Assembly (NCBI GenBank): GCA_958496175.1 | Contig: OY292274.1 | Coordinates: 4,960,001-5,024,000, forward strand | Length of the DNA stretch: 64,000 bases | Origin: Sisyra terminalis | Lineage: Eukaryota > Arthropoda > Insecta > Neuroptera > Sisyridae | Direction: 5' to 3' | Shown here: positions 1-12,207 of the stretch, piece after piece | Layout of the letters: the number at the start of each line of letters is the position of its first letter | Numbering within the stretch: the stretch's first letter is position 1 | Notes under the pieces: generated by a model | The model's database searches: none | Told to the model about the DNA's origin: nothing | The model's input: only the letters and a program-made list of their open reading frames with translations | Translations under genes and position numbers: made by a program

Positions 1-1348
1 GAATTGATTATTAATTTGTATGCGTAGTTTTTTCCCATGTCCACTATAAATTTTATATTATTCAAGGAGAAAATGTTTGATGAAAATGGAGTATTAATGT
101 CGCGACCTTTTGATTATAAAATAGATATATTTTTTTCTTATAAAATATGTTTAAATAACTATCTTCAATAATTAAGTAACGCATTGTAATAGCGTTTTTG
201 TACGTATATATCCATGTGGGACGTTATGTTATTGAAAAACTTGATAAAGTCAGCAATTCAACGCCTATTGTTCTATTGTATTTTCATAATAAAATTCAAA
301 ACTAAGCAAAAAGTTGAAGAAAAAATAAATAAAAAGAAGTAGGAAAACTGTTGATATTATTACCGTAAGAACAATCAACGTAAATTGAAATCGTAGCTAT
401 TTAAATGATCTTTGAACGCTATTTGTTGCACACATACTTTTATCAACTATTTTCAATTGAAATTATTTAATATGTGATGCAAATTATCGTATTTGCAAAG
501 TTAATAGAAAAAATTGTAGATATTAAATCTAACCTTCACGTTTTTTATTTAATTGATAAGGATATAAAAATTCCCGCAAAGTCCTTGCAACATTAAATTA
601 CCTAAATAAAAGAAAATATAGCTTATTTTTCAAATTAAAATGAGGAATTTTTTCAACACGTAATCCAAAAGAGACTTCTTCTACTAATACATCCTACAGG
701 AAATTTATAACATATGATATCATAAGAGAACAAAATGAAAGTTTTTCGAATGAGACGTGAAAGTTTATTTTTATAATCTCTTTATATTGAATCCAACGTA
801 TATTGTAATCCATACAGACTATCATATTAATGAAATTATTTTTATTAAATATATGGCAAATTTAATTTGATGAATCAAAAAGAATATATATCCTTATTTA
901 AATATGTAAGTTTATTTTTTTTATCCACATTTTCTTATCAATTACAAGTTTGGTAATAATTTAGATAGGATAAGTTTTAAGTAGAGATATTCTTTTGAGG
1001 AAAAGAAAAAAACGTCAAGGAATTGTCATAATTTACTATTAAATCTTTATCCATAGTAAATTAATGGGTAATTTTTAGGAAATTTTATGATACTTTGCTT
1101 TACGATTCATTCTACCCAAATTGAAATGTAATGTCCAAGTCCACAATATGTGGATATTTGGATATATGAGGAAATTTTATATTCCATTAACCGATTCGCA
1201 CTTCCATTTTTGAAGCTAAGATTTTATTTGGTTTTTGAATAAATTTGACTTTTTTGTTACCAAAAAACGTGTTCTTCTACCAAAAATGTAAAATGACTAT
1301 TACATATAAAAATTGTGTAAAAAAACCCTAGTGTAAGTACTTGTTTAT

Positions 1349-1511
1349 CAAGATTTATAAATTACACAGGTCACACAGGTTGCCCCATTAGAAAACAAAA
1401 ATGACGTCATACGAAGAATTTTGAAATTTGAATCAGTCTGAAAATATGTACGAATTTCTTCTGGATAGGTCACGTAACGCATGAGGCCACCTGTGTATTT
1501 TATAAAACTTT
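1349..1511. repeat. MITE copy A, TIR about 20 bp (AGATTTATAAATTACACAGG)
   Basis: A short element with imperfect terminal inverted repeats: the left end reads into TTTATAAATTACACAGG and the right end is its reverse complement (CCTGTGTATTTTATAAA). The same internal sequence, including ATGACGTCAT and a GAATTTCTTCTGGAT block, recurs at 7934-8083 and, split, at 41488-41574 plus 44605-44628. Two small open frames across it are by-products of the repeat, not genes. No protein is encoded, so this is a non-autonomous DNA transposon of unassigned superfamily. Confidence 0.7.
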
Positions 1512-1862
1512 CTTGTTTACTACACTTTTCAAGCATCTTTGAGAAGTTTTTCTATGCCTTTGTGCATTTACATATTTTATCATGTATACTTTATACTTTA
1601 TACATAATGGGTCATTTTCTTTTATGTTTTTATCGGGGCCGAATTTAAGTCCGATGCCGCCCTTGTTGTTCCATAACAAGATGGTTATCAAGATAAAAAA
1701 AACTAATTTTCAAATATTTAAATTATAAATTAATTTTTAATAATTTTAACAAAACTTCTTATGAATTTATCTATATTTTTTTAAAATATAATTTATTTAT
1801 TTCAATAACTTTTTTCATAGATTGAAATAACTCAAAACGTTTTTCCAACTACCACTTATAGT

Positions 1863-3922
1863 CTAGGATCCCACTACAGAAAAGTGTAGTGATCGAGTTT
1901 ATGCTAAAAACCTAATTTTTACGCATATTTATCATCAGGAGAATAAATATCTACTAGGTTGCCTATCAAAATATGGCCGCTAGTATTTTTAATTGATTTT
2001 TCGCAAAAATTTAATTGATTTGTTTTTAAAATAAAATATCGTCCACTTCACGGCAATATATATAAAGACTTTGAAAAGTCAGGGTTGCCGTTGCATACTT
2101 GACCGCACCTCTTCGCAGCCAGGTGTAAACAGGTATGATTTTAGGCCCTTTTTACGTTTATAATGTGCATTTATGATTTATATATCAAATTAAAGCTATT
2201 TTTTTTCTCATCATTATGATATACGGTTGCCTAATTAAATATGGCCGCAAATAAGGGTTGCTGGCTGCTAAAGATGGTAAATATTAAAAATAGAGTGAAA
2301 GAAAGCTAGCGCGTAACATCACCAGTCAGACGAGGACACCGATTGGCAACTGTATGACATTTTAAAGCTATTGCGCATGCGTCGGATGCTAGTGTTTTCA
2401 ACCACTCAAGTACTTCCGGAGTATTTTTTGAACAAAGTTTTATCAATATCGATTCTGCTACTTTTCCAAATGTTTGTGGCATAGTAGACCCAATTTGATA
2501 TAAATAATAGAAACCATCAATGATTTCTATGGCGACTTGTCCGGGATTAGCTGGAGCAGAGGATAAATGCCGATGCTGGTGATGCCTTGACTGGTGTAAG
2601 CCACTTTACAAATTCGATCATTGCACGAGAAAGATGAGCTCTTAGCCATAGTGTTAGGACTAAAATTATGTCGTTTGTAAAAGCAGGAATCAGATTATCT
2701 CAAGCAGATGATACTTCTTATACGTTACAGAAGAATAAAATTGAGAAAGACTCTAAAACTCATAACAATATTGTTGAAACGATCAAGAAAACAATGAATC
2801 CTTTTTCTGAAAATGTTGACAAAGATAGTTTGTTCAGTTTGTCAACTGGTAAAGCGGCATCCTCAAATGTAACCGATTATTTACTCAACGTTAAGTCTTT
2901 AGGTCAAGAATAACAGTTAATTTATTTTAGGAATAGTTTGAAGATTCAACAAGATTTGTGAGATCAATAATTCGTAATAAAATAAATAACTTCGCTTCAG
3001 ATTGTATTAAAAAAAGTTTTAAGACTACCACCGGAGACATAAAATCAATAATTAACATGGAATGAGATATTTTTGGACGTCTGTTGGTAATTGCTAATCA
3101 AAAAGTTGACATTGGGTACTGTCTGTCATTCCCTCTAGCACCTCTACCTTCTGCACCATTCCACTGCTCAAGCAACATGATAAAGACGGACAAGTCAACT
3201 CTAAGTAAACAATTGAAACCAAAGATTTCACCAGCTAATCCTGGACAAGTTGACCTAGAAATCATTAATGGTTTCTATTATTTATATCAAATTGGGTCTA
3301 CTATGCCACAAACATTTGGAAAAGTAGCAGAATCGATATTGATAAAACTTTGTTCAAAAAATACTCCGGAAGTACTTGAGTGGTTGAAAACACTAGCATC
3401 CGACGCATGCGCAATAGCTTTAAAATGTCATACAGTTGCCAATCGGTGTCCTCGTCTGACTGGTGATGTTACGCGCTAGCTTTCTTTCACTCTATTTTTA
3501 ATATTTACCATCTTTAGCAGCCAGCAACCCTTATTTGCGGCCATATTTAATTAGGCAACCGTATATCATAATGATGAGAAAAAAAATAGCTTTAATTTGA
3601 TATATAAATCATAAATGCACATTATAAACGTAAAAAGGGCCTAAAATCATACCTGTTTACACCTGGCTGCGAAGAGGTGCGGTCAAGTATGCAACGGCAA
3701 CCCTGACTTTTCAAAGTCTTTATATATATTGCCGTGAAGTGGACGATATTTTATTTTAAAAACAAATCAATTAAATTTTTGCGAAAAATCAATTAAAAAT
3801 ACTAGCGGCCATATTTTGATAGGCAACCTAGTAGATATTTATTCTCCTGATGATAAATATGCGTAAAAATTAGGTTTTTAGCATAAACTCGATCACTACA
3901 CTTTTCTGCAGTGGGATCCTAG
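1863..3922. repeat. 2.06-kb foldback palindrome, 692-bp arms and 676-bp spacer
   Basis: The left arm (1863-2554) and right arm (3231-3922) are reverse complements with no net length difference: outer ends pair 1863/3922 and inner ends 2554/3231, both summing to 5785. Only scattered substitutions separate them, so the duplication is recent or kept alike by gene conversion. The outer ends read CTAGGATCCCACT. The spacer and inner right arm contain a decayed coding sequence (2668-3479), and the coding part from about 3231 is therefore present in both orientations. No clear target-site duplication is visible. It could be a foldback transposon or an inverted gene duplication. Confidence 0.9.
2668..3479 (+). 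pseudogene. decayed member of an uncharacterised multicopy protein family
   Basis: Two frames read as one protein: 2668-2910 (contains NPFSENVDKDSLFSLSTGK), then 2940-3479 after a break near 2911, with one in-frame TGA near 3064. Landmarks in order are a basic stretch with NNIVETI, the S-T-G-K-A segment, RFVRSIIRNKINNF, DIFGRLLVIANQKVDIG, LSFPLAPLP and KTDKS. I recall this order (STG...ADLL, then FGRLLVIA, then LSYPL..P.PL, then KTDKSKL) from long uncharacterised proteins repeated in many invertebrate genomes. I know no function for them. The C-terminal 80 residues lie in the palindrome arm. A second fragment of what looks like the same family lies at 21690-22166. Confidence 0.55.
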
Positions 3923-3944
3923 GCTATTATGATATAAACTTCTT

Positions 3945-4110
3945 CCTTACTTTTAAAACGTCGATTAAATCATCGTTATCGATTTCTTGCAGTAATTTAA
4001 GTTCAATAGATAATAATGCCAGGGCATTAAGTAAATCTTGGTCTAGACTTGCACGTTAGTAACTATTCATTCTTTCCAGGGTGGAAAAGATCTTTCTAAT
4101 GAATAATTTA
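3945..4110 (-). pseudogene. hAT transposase C-terminal (dimerisation) fragment
   Basis: Read on the minus strand, this stretch gives a tail of the ZMYM1/DUF4371-like hAT type: STLERMNSY, a stop, then DQDLLNALALLSIELKLLQE and IDNDDLIDVL. In this group the usual order is FS..RIKTYLRSTMGQ.RLN.LALLSI followed by .FD.LID.FA. The rest of the transposase is missing or unreadable. It directly abuts the palindrome ending at 3922, which may have cut or inserted beside it. Confidence 0.6.
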
Positions 4111-6360
4111 GCGCTGGGATTCAAAAAATGTACAGAACAATATCAACTTTAGAGTACACATCTCAAAGATTCCGTGATGCATTTTATTCCATATATCTTC
4201 GAAAATCTTCAGTATTTGCAATGAATTTTTAAGTAGATAATATGTAAGTAAATATATTCATTTACTAATTAGATCTCTTTTAAATCGTTAGCTTAGTAGA
4301 TTGTTTTAGATAAGCCCGACGTATTTCGACTACCAGGGTTCACAAATGACTTTAAATGGTCCACCAAAAAATGATCGAATTTAGCAAAAAGTTCTACAAT
4401 GCAAAAAAAATTACCATTATGAGGATCTGTAATTTGTTCTGGAAGTCCCCGGAATGACTGTTCTCTAATTGTCAGTGATTTAACAATTGAAAAACGAGAT
4501 GCGATAAATTGGAAAGTAAATCATATGAAAAATATTTATTATAATTTACTGAAGATATTCCATACATTCATAGCGAAACTAACTCAAATCAATTTTTGAA
4601 TTTAAAATTCCCGAACATTCGCCTTTAATATTTTGGCGTTCCGCAAACTTTGCTACCCTAGGCCCAAATCTAAATCCATCACTGGTTTTTATACAATATT
4701 TGTCACTTATAAATACATTTTATAAGTCGTATTTTGGGGGCTGGAACGAATTAATGGCATTTCAATTAATTTAAATGAGATATCACTGTACCCTAAATTA
4801 TCTAAAATAATTTCCTTAATTTTAGATTTGACTAGGAATTTCCGAAAAATGCCAACTCAAATAAGGAAATTCAGTATTAACCTATTAATTGTTTTAAGTA
4901 AATGCCTTAAGAATTAGGGCAACTCGAATTTTTTTTTTCAAATAATTCCCAAGTCTTGGGATTTGATAGTTAAATATTATTCACTTTACCAATTTCAGAA
5001 TAAGGAACATATCGAAAGTTGTGGAAAATATTTAAGCGATTAAAACCCAATTTTTAATTGATAGCCTTTTGGAAATTTTCTCAATTTGTATAGGAAGAGT
5101 TATTATGTATAATTGATAATGTTATTCTCTAACGGGTTTTCCTTATTTATTCTTTAATTTTCTAATTAAAAAATATCTTAATGTTGAGAGTTATGTTGTA
5201 TACTTAATATAATGATAACAAACATTTACATAGAAAAATAATGAACGAAATATTGTAAGAAAATATTTATTAAGTTGGATTTTTTGTTTCAAAACCTAAA
5301 TTTAATATTTCCAACGATTACGCAAATCGGAAAGTTATTGTCATGTACGATATTCATATTGATTTTTAATGAATGACTAAACACAATTTTGATTAATTCC
5401 ATTCAAAAACGTTATAGTTTCATCGATATTTGCATACAAAAGATTTTTTTTTCTTTTGAAACATTTCCTAAAAATAGATTAGTCTCAAAAACAAAATTTA
5501 TAAAGTTTTTGGTTGAAAATTGTAAGTAATATAAATTACCAAAATATATTTATCTCCTAAAATTGAACTATCTGTTTTTGTATGGAATATTTATGAAAAG
5601 AGAAAGTTAAGATGCGTTTTTTTAAATAATTTTCTATAGTAACATTAATCGCGCAACAGGAATTTTTTTTCCTGTAACTAAAATAATTTATAATTCTTAT
5701 TTCCAATTACCATAAAACTTATGTTTCACATGTAAATTTTTTGCAAAGTTCCAAATTTAAAATAAAATATTTCACTAAGATTCAGATTCATTTCCCCGAT
5801 GATTGCTAGTCTGAATTCAAATCGTTTTAATGAATACAAACTTAATTAATTTCAATACAAATTCGTAACACTAAAGTTAAATAGGAAATTTTAATAACTA
5901 ATAGCCGGACTGAAATTGAAAAATTCGATTACCTATGAAAGTATTTTTCAAATTTAAATAATAAAATTACTAATACCTTCTTTGTTTGATTTAGGAAATA
6001 TTACAATTTATTTATCTTTCTTTAACTTTTTTTTCCAATCAATTTTCATAATACAATTTTGATGATTTGCAAAAAAAATGCAATGAAAGCAAATTGCAAG
6101 TTTAATGACCTATAACAACCAATAATATTTCGTGTCTACGTTAATAATACGTGGCGTTTTAATTTCTAAGCGTTTTTGAATTCAATATCTGCCTGCCTAT
6201 TGAAAACCAAATTGAAAACCTTTTGATATACTATGAGTGTTAATATGAAACCGGAATGTACCAATAAATGATTCTGGTTGCCAATAGAGTCTTCGAAATC
6301 ACTTCATTATGGTACTTTTTAATTTTGATATCTAATAGCATTGATTTTCTATTAACATTT
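4111..6360. other. no gene seen
   Basis: Very AT-rich sequence with no open frame that looks coding on either strand and no strong inverted repeat. The first 600 bases may be more of the decayed hAT element to the left, but no further transposase motif could be read. Confidence 0.5.
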
Positions 6361-6365
6361 GAACA

Positions 6366-7070
6366 AAATTGCTGCAGAATCGTATCGAATACTTGTCGAA
6401 GCTTACATTGAGCATACTATTAGTTAATCTCAATATTTTGAGGGGTTTTAAAAGATTGAAAATGGCCATATCGATATAGAGAACGAAGAACGTGGAGGAC
6501 CACCGAAAATGTTTGAAAACATCGAACTGTAAGAGTTATTGGATGACAATGGTAGTCAAACGCAATAATAACTTACAATAGTTGAATTGAACTAAACTTT
6601 AACGCGAAAAACGGCCAAAATAGGCAATATAAAGTGGTCTTGATGCATGGTAATTCCCCTGGCCACATTGAAAAACGAGTGAAAGATAATATATATGATT
6701 GATGGATTTAGTGTGGATATAATTTCACATGCAGCTTACTCCTCAGACTTGGTTCCTTCAGATTATTACTTATTTGCATCAATGGGACACGCACTTGTTG
6801 AGCAGTACTTCACATCTTACAAAGATCTACAAAAATGATTCATTTAAAAAATCCGGTTTCACATTCACATGTATACATTTGTATATGTTTGCGATTCAAA
6901 TTCCGTTCGCTTGAAAGTAATTTCCATAGAAGGAGTTGACGAATATTTTCCGAAAAGAAGTCGAACAAAAAGTGCCTAAATGGAAAACAGATCTAAGCAA
7001 AACTTATATGGTTTTTAGACAAGTTTTGTACTTATGAACTTATAAATCTACGCAGATAATTGGAAATCAA
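6366..7070 (+). pseudogene. mariner-family transposase relic
   Basis: Scattered frames match a mariner (DD34D group) transposase. Near the left end is the helix-turn-helix linker pattern YFEGF, then NGHIDIENEERGGPPKMFE, followed by ELLDDNGSQTQ. After an internal deletion comes the catalytic C-terminal region AYSSDLVPSDYYLFASMGH (6730-6790), where the family has PYSPDLAPSDYHLF, and then FTSYKDLQK. Frameshifts and stops run throughout. The first two aspartates of the catalytic triad are not readable; the final D (SD) is retained. It is inactive and old. Confidence 0.75.
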
Positions 7071-7147
7071 TAATAACACTGCCAAATTATACGATTATAC
7101 GATTTATGTTAACCAAAAATCCTAGAGGATTAATGGTCAACATTACC

Positions 7148-7347
7148 TTATCTAAACGGATCTAAATTGAAACGAAAACAATCCACATATTCTTTACGTC
7201 CCAAAGTTGATCCTCGCGATACAATAATTTTATTCCCTGATACACAATATGTAGGAAAGGGAAAAGGGTAACCAAAGCTTCCGATGACTCGTGATTGATT
7301 TGATTTAGCAGAAGAAATCTTGTACTCGGGAACATCTCTATCCGCAT
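7148..7347 (-). other. unrecognised coding-like open frame
   Basis: A minus-strand frame ending at 7148 includes FGYPFPFPTYCVSGNK, IIVSRGSTLG and EYVDCFRFNLDPF. The amino-acid mix looks protein-like rather than like translated AT-rich noise, and weakly recalls a kelch/beta-propeller blade. A possible acceptor (CTTAAAG) lies just upstream, but no donor precedes the stop. It ends where the 7349-8400 repeat begins. It could be a broken exon or chance. Confidence 0.2.
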
Positions 7348-7348
7348 C

Positions 7349-8400
7349 TTTAAGGATGTTATGAAGGTATGTCAAAATGCTACCAGACAACTATAAATTA
7401 AGAAAAATTATCCTCATTTAATGCTAAAGCACCTGTGAAAATTTTAAATCGATTCAACAAGTCGTTAAGAAGTTATTGCAACTTAAAAATACTATGATTT
7501 TACACGTAACCTTATGGAGGATTCGGTGGTCGAAGAGACTAAATTTGTTTTTATTGGCAAAAAAAATGCTATCAGGCATTGCAAAACTTTCAAAATATGT
7601 AGTTTAAACTTTAAAGAACTAATTTTGCAAAAGTTTATTTGAATTTACTACATGAATTTTGTGAAACAAATTATAAACAAATCGAAAATGTGGTTTTTAC
7701 TTGATAAATTTGTAAATATATAAGAAAATACGGCAGCACTGTCGTCCACTGAGACGTGCCATCTTATATATGTAGTATAGCCATGTGGTAGTACATTTGG
7801 TTAGATAAAAAATGAAACGCATAATTTATTTTTGTCATAAGTCCATCGAATAAAGCGGAAAAAGATGAAATATGTCAAATAATTTATTTTCAAAATGTTG
7901 AGCATGTTCACTCACATCATATGAGGGAGACGCAAGGTTTATAAAATACACAGGTGGCCTCATGCGCCACGTGGCGTATCCAGAAGAAATTCGTATATGT
8001 CTTCAGACTGATTCAAATTTCAAAATTCTTCGTATGACGTCATTTTTTTTCTAATGGGGCAACCTGTGTAATTTATAAACCTTGACAGAAACGTACTAAA
8101 GTAGCCAACGTTGCCAACCTATAAATTCGACAGCGTTATCACGTTTTCATTAATTCATATAAAGTTGAATTATTAATTTAATTTAATTTAATTTTTATTT
8201 TTATGTTATAATTGTCTTAAAAACATGTTAATCTAATGTTTTATTTATGATTTAATCCTATTAACAAAATTCTATATTCTTATGAGCATCAAATCAATAT
8301 TATTTTGATTTGTTAATTAGAAATCCAGCCATATTCAGTCCCAAAAGTTAGCTAAAAATTTTCTATATTTTTATTTATTATCGATCTAATTATTCGTCTC
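7349..8400 (-). mobile_element. partial hAT element, inverted copy of 38.7-39.5 kb
   Basis: Read on the minus strand, this block matches the 3' part of the hAT element in ARFGAP intron 6 (about 38700-39540): the GGTTGGCA-GTTGGCTAC segment, ACATCATATGATGTGAG, AAATTATTTGACATATTTCATC and TTTTATCTAACCAAATG occur in the same order in both. It carries no TIR and no transposase, so it is a truncated non-autonomous copy. It is interrupted by the MITE at 7934-8083. Confidence 0.75.
7934..8083. repeat. MITE copy B, nested in the hAT fragment
   Basis: About 150 bp bounded by CAAGGTTTATAAAATACACAGG and its near reverse complement CCTGTGTAATTTATAAACCTTG. It is the same family as the copy at 1349-1511 but in the opposite orientation. 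The related hAT copy at about 38945 lacks this insertion, giving an empty-site comparison that defines the element ends. Confidence 0.85.
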
Positions 8401-8588
8401 ACGGTACGCTATGCGACGTAATTATTCATGAATATCTATTTTATGTACTTTTGTCTCCGATTATACCTTCAGACATAACATCCTCAAACTTTCTAGAAAA
8501 AAAATCACTCTCTACCATTATTACAACCTAGTAACTACCCGTGAAATATTCACAGCCCACACTGACGCAAATGACAAACGCCGATTAA

Positions 8589-8917
8589 ATGAAATCGAAA
8601 TGACAGTTGAAACCAATGACAACAATGATTATTATAGTTGATAAAAAGACAATTCAGGTTGTTTAAGATCAGTTTTTATTAATTTAATATTTAATTTAAA
8701 TATTAAAAATATATTAATTATTTAATTACAAATATTTTATATTGTCTTTATTATATGTATATTATTATAGTTTCGAAATTTATGTATGATTGACATATTT
8801 TTAATTATTTTAATTTTTTATAGAAGCCTAATGAAGTTACGATAAGTAACGAGACGTAGCTAATTGAATAATAAAAATATTAAATAAAAAAACGATCTTA
8901 AAAAACCTGAATTGTCT
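8589..8917. repeat. hairpin fragment plus palindromic MITE (8647-8917)
   Basis: 8647-8917 is bounded by AAGACAATTCAGGTTGTTT and AAAAACCTGAATTGTCTT, so it folds end to end; the middle is AT-rich and non-coding. Just to the left, 8589-8641 (ATGAAATCGAAATGACAGTT) is a diverged piece of the hairpin family found complete at 58176-58432. Neither encodes a protein. Confidence 0.65.
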
Positions 8918-9240
8918 TCCGATTTAAAAAAATAAAAGCTGAGATCTGAATTTTATCATCCAGTACTAAAAGAGCCCAAAAAGACCTAATGCACATAAAT
9001 TAAATATGTTTAAACTATTACCAAAACATAGAATAGCAGTTACTTTTTAACTTTACTTGATAAAATTTATGAAATATTCAATTAAAATCGCAAAATAAAT
9101 CGTTAAATTCAAAACGCCTAATACGATCTCCTATTCTCCTATTGGCCTGGCATTAAAATAACGTCACAATACGAAACTCAAAATCCCATGGACATTTCTT
9201 CCATTCAACTTCCAACTTCCAACTGAATTTCCAAAAGTTC

Positions 9241-9306
9241 AGGTAAGGATTCGAGGGCCCCCTGAGCTTCAGGGCCCCGCCTAGCCCCTAGGTAGGTACG
9301 CCACTG
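9241..9306. mobile_element. right terminus of a hAT element (CAGTGGCGT TIR)
   Basis: A GC-rich patch ends in GTAGGTACGCCACTG, the reverse complement of the common hAT terminus CAGTGGCGTACCTAC. A related terminus (CAGTGGCGTCACCCCCTC) ends at 49430. The left end and any transposase belonging to it were not found. Confidence 0.55.
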
Positions 9307-10533
9307 TTGATATTCACTCACATATATTTTTACGTTCTTTATTCTTTGTCTTTATTGAAATACATATATACATTTGTCTATTATTAGACCTATTTTGTTT
9401 AATTTCTTGTTTCACTTTAAAGTTTTAGGACTAAATATTTAATCTTTAGTCTTTTGCAATGACAATAATGATATTCATTTAGTGTTCGGGTATCGAGGAC
9501 CGAAAATATAAATGAAGAAATCCCATTTGAGTTTCTCTTGAGTTAATTTTTACATTAAAACATTCAAACACCGTTAATTTGTTCATTCATGTTCTTTTTT
9601 GAAACCCTTAAATGATTATTAGCAATATTATGCAATAATTTCTTTAATAACATAACAATGTTTTAAATTATTTTATGATTATTATTACATTAATGGACGT
9701 AGATTCGCAATACAATTATTACAGTCAGTAATGATAAAATACGTTTTAAAAAAAAAGTAAATAATCAATTTATTTTTAACAATTGTAATTGTATAATTTA
9801 TTTTAAAAAAAAAAGTTCACTTTTTCTTTCAAAATAACTAAAGATGAATAAACTTTAACATTTGTTTTAAGACTTACACAGTAACCCACTTGTCTGAATT
9901 TCGCGAAACCGGTCGAAAAGCGATATTTTTTTTTAAATTCAATATAAATCTTATTGCAATTAAAATTATTCAAAATTTAAGAATATTCATACAAAACAAC
10001 TTTCATCGAACTTTCTTTTTTATTATCGTTTCACTGAACTATTTTAAGGTTCGTAAAATATCAACAATGCACAAGTGATTATAATTGTTACCGTTATTAA
10101 ATTTATGACAGTTAATTTCGGAAAAACAAGAAAAATATCATAAAAAATTTGAATAATACTTTTTTATCTAGTAATATTTTCTTGACATCTGCTTAAAAAA
10201 GTTAATAAAAGTATATTTTACTCAAATCAGAAAATTCAAATTTGAAATGTGATTATTGTCAAATTAATTTGATTTTTAATAATATAATGTAATAAATATA
10301 TATATATAAAAAAAGAACCATAAAAAACCAAAAACCATCTACAATAAAAATAATAATAGCAATAATTATTAATAAACAAATAAATTGACCTACTGTCGCG
10401 AAATGACCTAAGTTGTTTAAGCATCTAATCCCATAAATCTAATTTATTTTTGAACCAGGTCGGATATTTCAGCGTATTCTTTTCGATAAATTAACGGTTT
10501 TAACGTTAACAAAATAAAAAAAGAAGTACTTAC

Positions 10534-10690
10534 AAGCCCATTTCCCTGCTTCTTTCAGTTTTCCGACATTAACTTTTCCAATTTGCGGTCCAATTAATAG
10601 TTTATAAAATAGTTTACAAAACGAGCGCAAAATTTGAATTGCAACAATCGCAATGCACACAATACCGATTTTTTCCAGCAGTGTCAACAT
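10534..10690 (-). CDS. very-long-chain 3-oxoacyl-CoA reductase (HSD17B12-like), first coding exon only
   Basis: The ATG is at 10690. The 52 encoded residues begin MLTLLEKIG, cross one hydrophobic membrane segment (about residues 8-24, GIVCIAIVAIQILRS), then run LLIGPQIGKVNV to KEAGKWA and stop at a consensus donor (T|GTAAGT, 10534/10533). In insect HSD17B12-type reductases the next residues are (L/V)VTGATDGIGKA, the start of the NADPH-binding Rossmann fold. The T left over after the GCT codon suits a leucine codon there. The enzyme reduces 3-oxoacyl-CoA in ER fatty-acid elongation. No second exon could be found on the minus strand down to position 1, so the rest lies beyond the left edge or has been lost. 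Start choice rests on the hydrophobic N-terminus typical of the family. Confidence 0.75.
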
Positions 10691-11180
10691 GTTGCTTTAC
10701 TACAAGTTCAGCTAGCACTGTTATCAATCGCCACTTAAAGATAACAAAATGAAACGCTTTTGTAACTGAATGACAATACTACACATTAATTTTTTTAGCC
10801 TAATACGTCAAAAAACCGATCGATAACGGGGAACTTTGATAACAAATCGGACTACTAAACCAACTTTGGCCGCCGTAAAATTTAATGAAAGAATGCGATT
10901 GAATTGAAACATCCGCAGACGACAAGAGAAATGTGAAAGAGGAAGGAAAACGCGGAGAGAAAACCTACATTTGTAACATTAAAAAATTCATTTACTGCAT
11001 TACTTTCTTATGAGCTCTCAAGTAGTGTTAGAATCCGTTATGTTTGCATAGCCCCATTTGTGCGGAAGAAAACCGGCGTAGGCTGCTGTCATGATCAATA
11101 AATTCGATTTTCATCAGTTGGGACGGTCAAGAAAACGCATGCGTTTCAAAAATTGGTTTCGACCGAGAGAAATGGGAAAG
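10691..11180 (-). promoter_or_regulatory. probable 5' flank/promoter of the reductase gene
   Basis: The 470 bases upstream of the reductase ATG are less AT-rich than their surroundings, with CG-containing patches around 10860-10960 and 11060-11170. No repeat was recognised in them. No TATA box or start site can be named. Confidence 0.3.
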
Positions 11181-11799
11181 AAAGTAGATAATTTCAATGA
11201 GAACTGATACCAAAATAATGCAGTTAATAAGTGATGCATTCCTCTACTTTCACATTGAGCCTATATTTTGCCTATATGAGCGCAAAGTTATGAACAAAAT
11301 TAACATATATTCTAACAAATCTCTGGGTCTCTGTTATGTTTCTTCAACTCCGATATTATGATAATTTTTTTTAAGATATTTCCATCAAAATAGTTACCAA
11401 TTTTTTCAAAAAAAAAAAATTATGAATTATGTTGCGATCGTTGAACTGAAATTATGAACTATTTTCATTCAACGGTTGTTGAATGAAAGTTGTAGGGATA
11501 GAGAAAATTATCCTCTAACTTTACCTCGGAATTTTACAACCGTGAATGAATTTTAAAAATACAAACAGAAAAGTTTAGCATCTTATATACACAAAATAAT
11601 TTACCCATTACAAAGTTGTGCCTTTATTTATTTTTTTAAAAAAAAATATAATTTGTTTTAGTATTTATCTCTTTAATAATTTTTGGATTACATTTTTATA
11701 TGTATAAAAAATTATTGGGGCTTATGATCAGAATATAGTGATAAAGCACAAAAGAATAAGATATATTTTGTAAGAACTATTATATTATTGTATTATTTT

Positions 11800-12010
11800 C
11801 TTTTTTTTTTTTTATTGAAACCTTGTTGGGTTTTTTAGGTCCTTTTTCCCAACATAAACAGAGATTTTTTTATTTTTAGTGTTCACATATAATTTTATTT
11901 TGTAAGAGGGAAAGAGCAACTGCTCTGGCACTCAAGCTTTTAACTTTGTAAATAATAAATTGTACTGTTAATGGACCAATAAAGATTTTATATACTTAAA
12001 AAAAAAGATA
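11800..12010 (+). repeat. possible retroposon 3' end with poly(A)
   Basis: A GC-richer tract (GAGGGAAAGAGCAACTGC around 11906) leads to CCAATAAAGATTTTATATA and then a run of A at about 11999-12007. That layout is what the 3' UTR and tail of a LINE or processed transcript looks like. No reverse-transcriptase frame is attached, so assignment is open. Confidence 0.3.
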
Positions 12011-12207
12011 TGAAAATTAATATAAGTTTAACAAAATTTCTTGAAACTCTGAAAACTATATTTCCTTGCCTTTGTATGATATATAAGCTTAGGTGTCCAC
12101 GAAGTGGGCACTTAGTTAATCGGTATAAGCTTGGATCAGGAACCTTCGACATATGTCAGAAATGAAGAAGCGATGGTTATTTTGAAATATGTATTTATAT
12201 TGTAATA

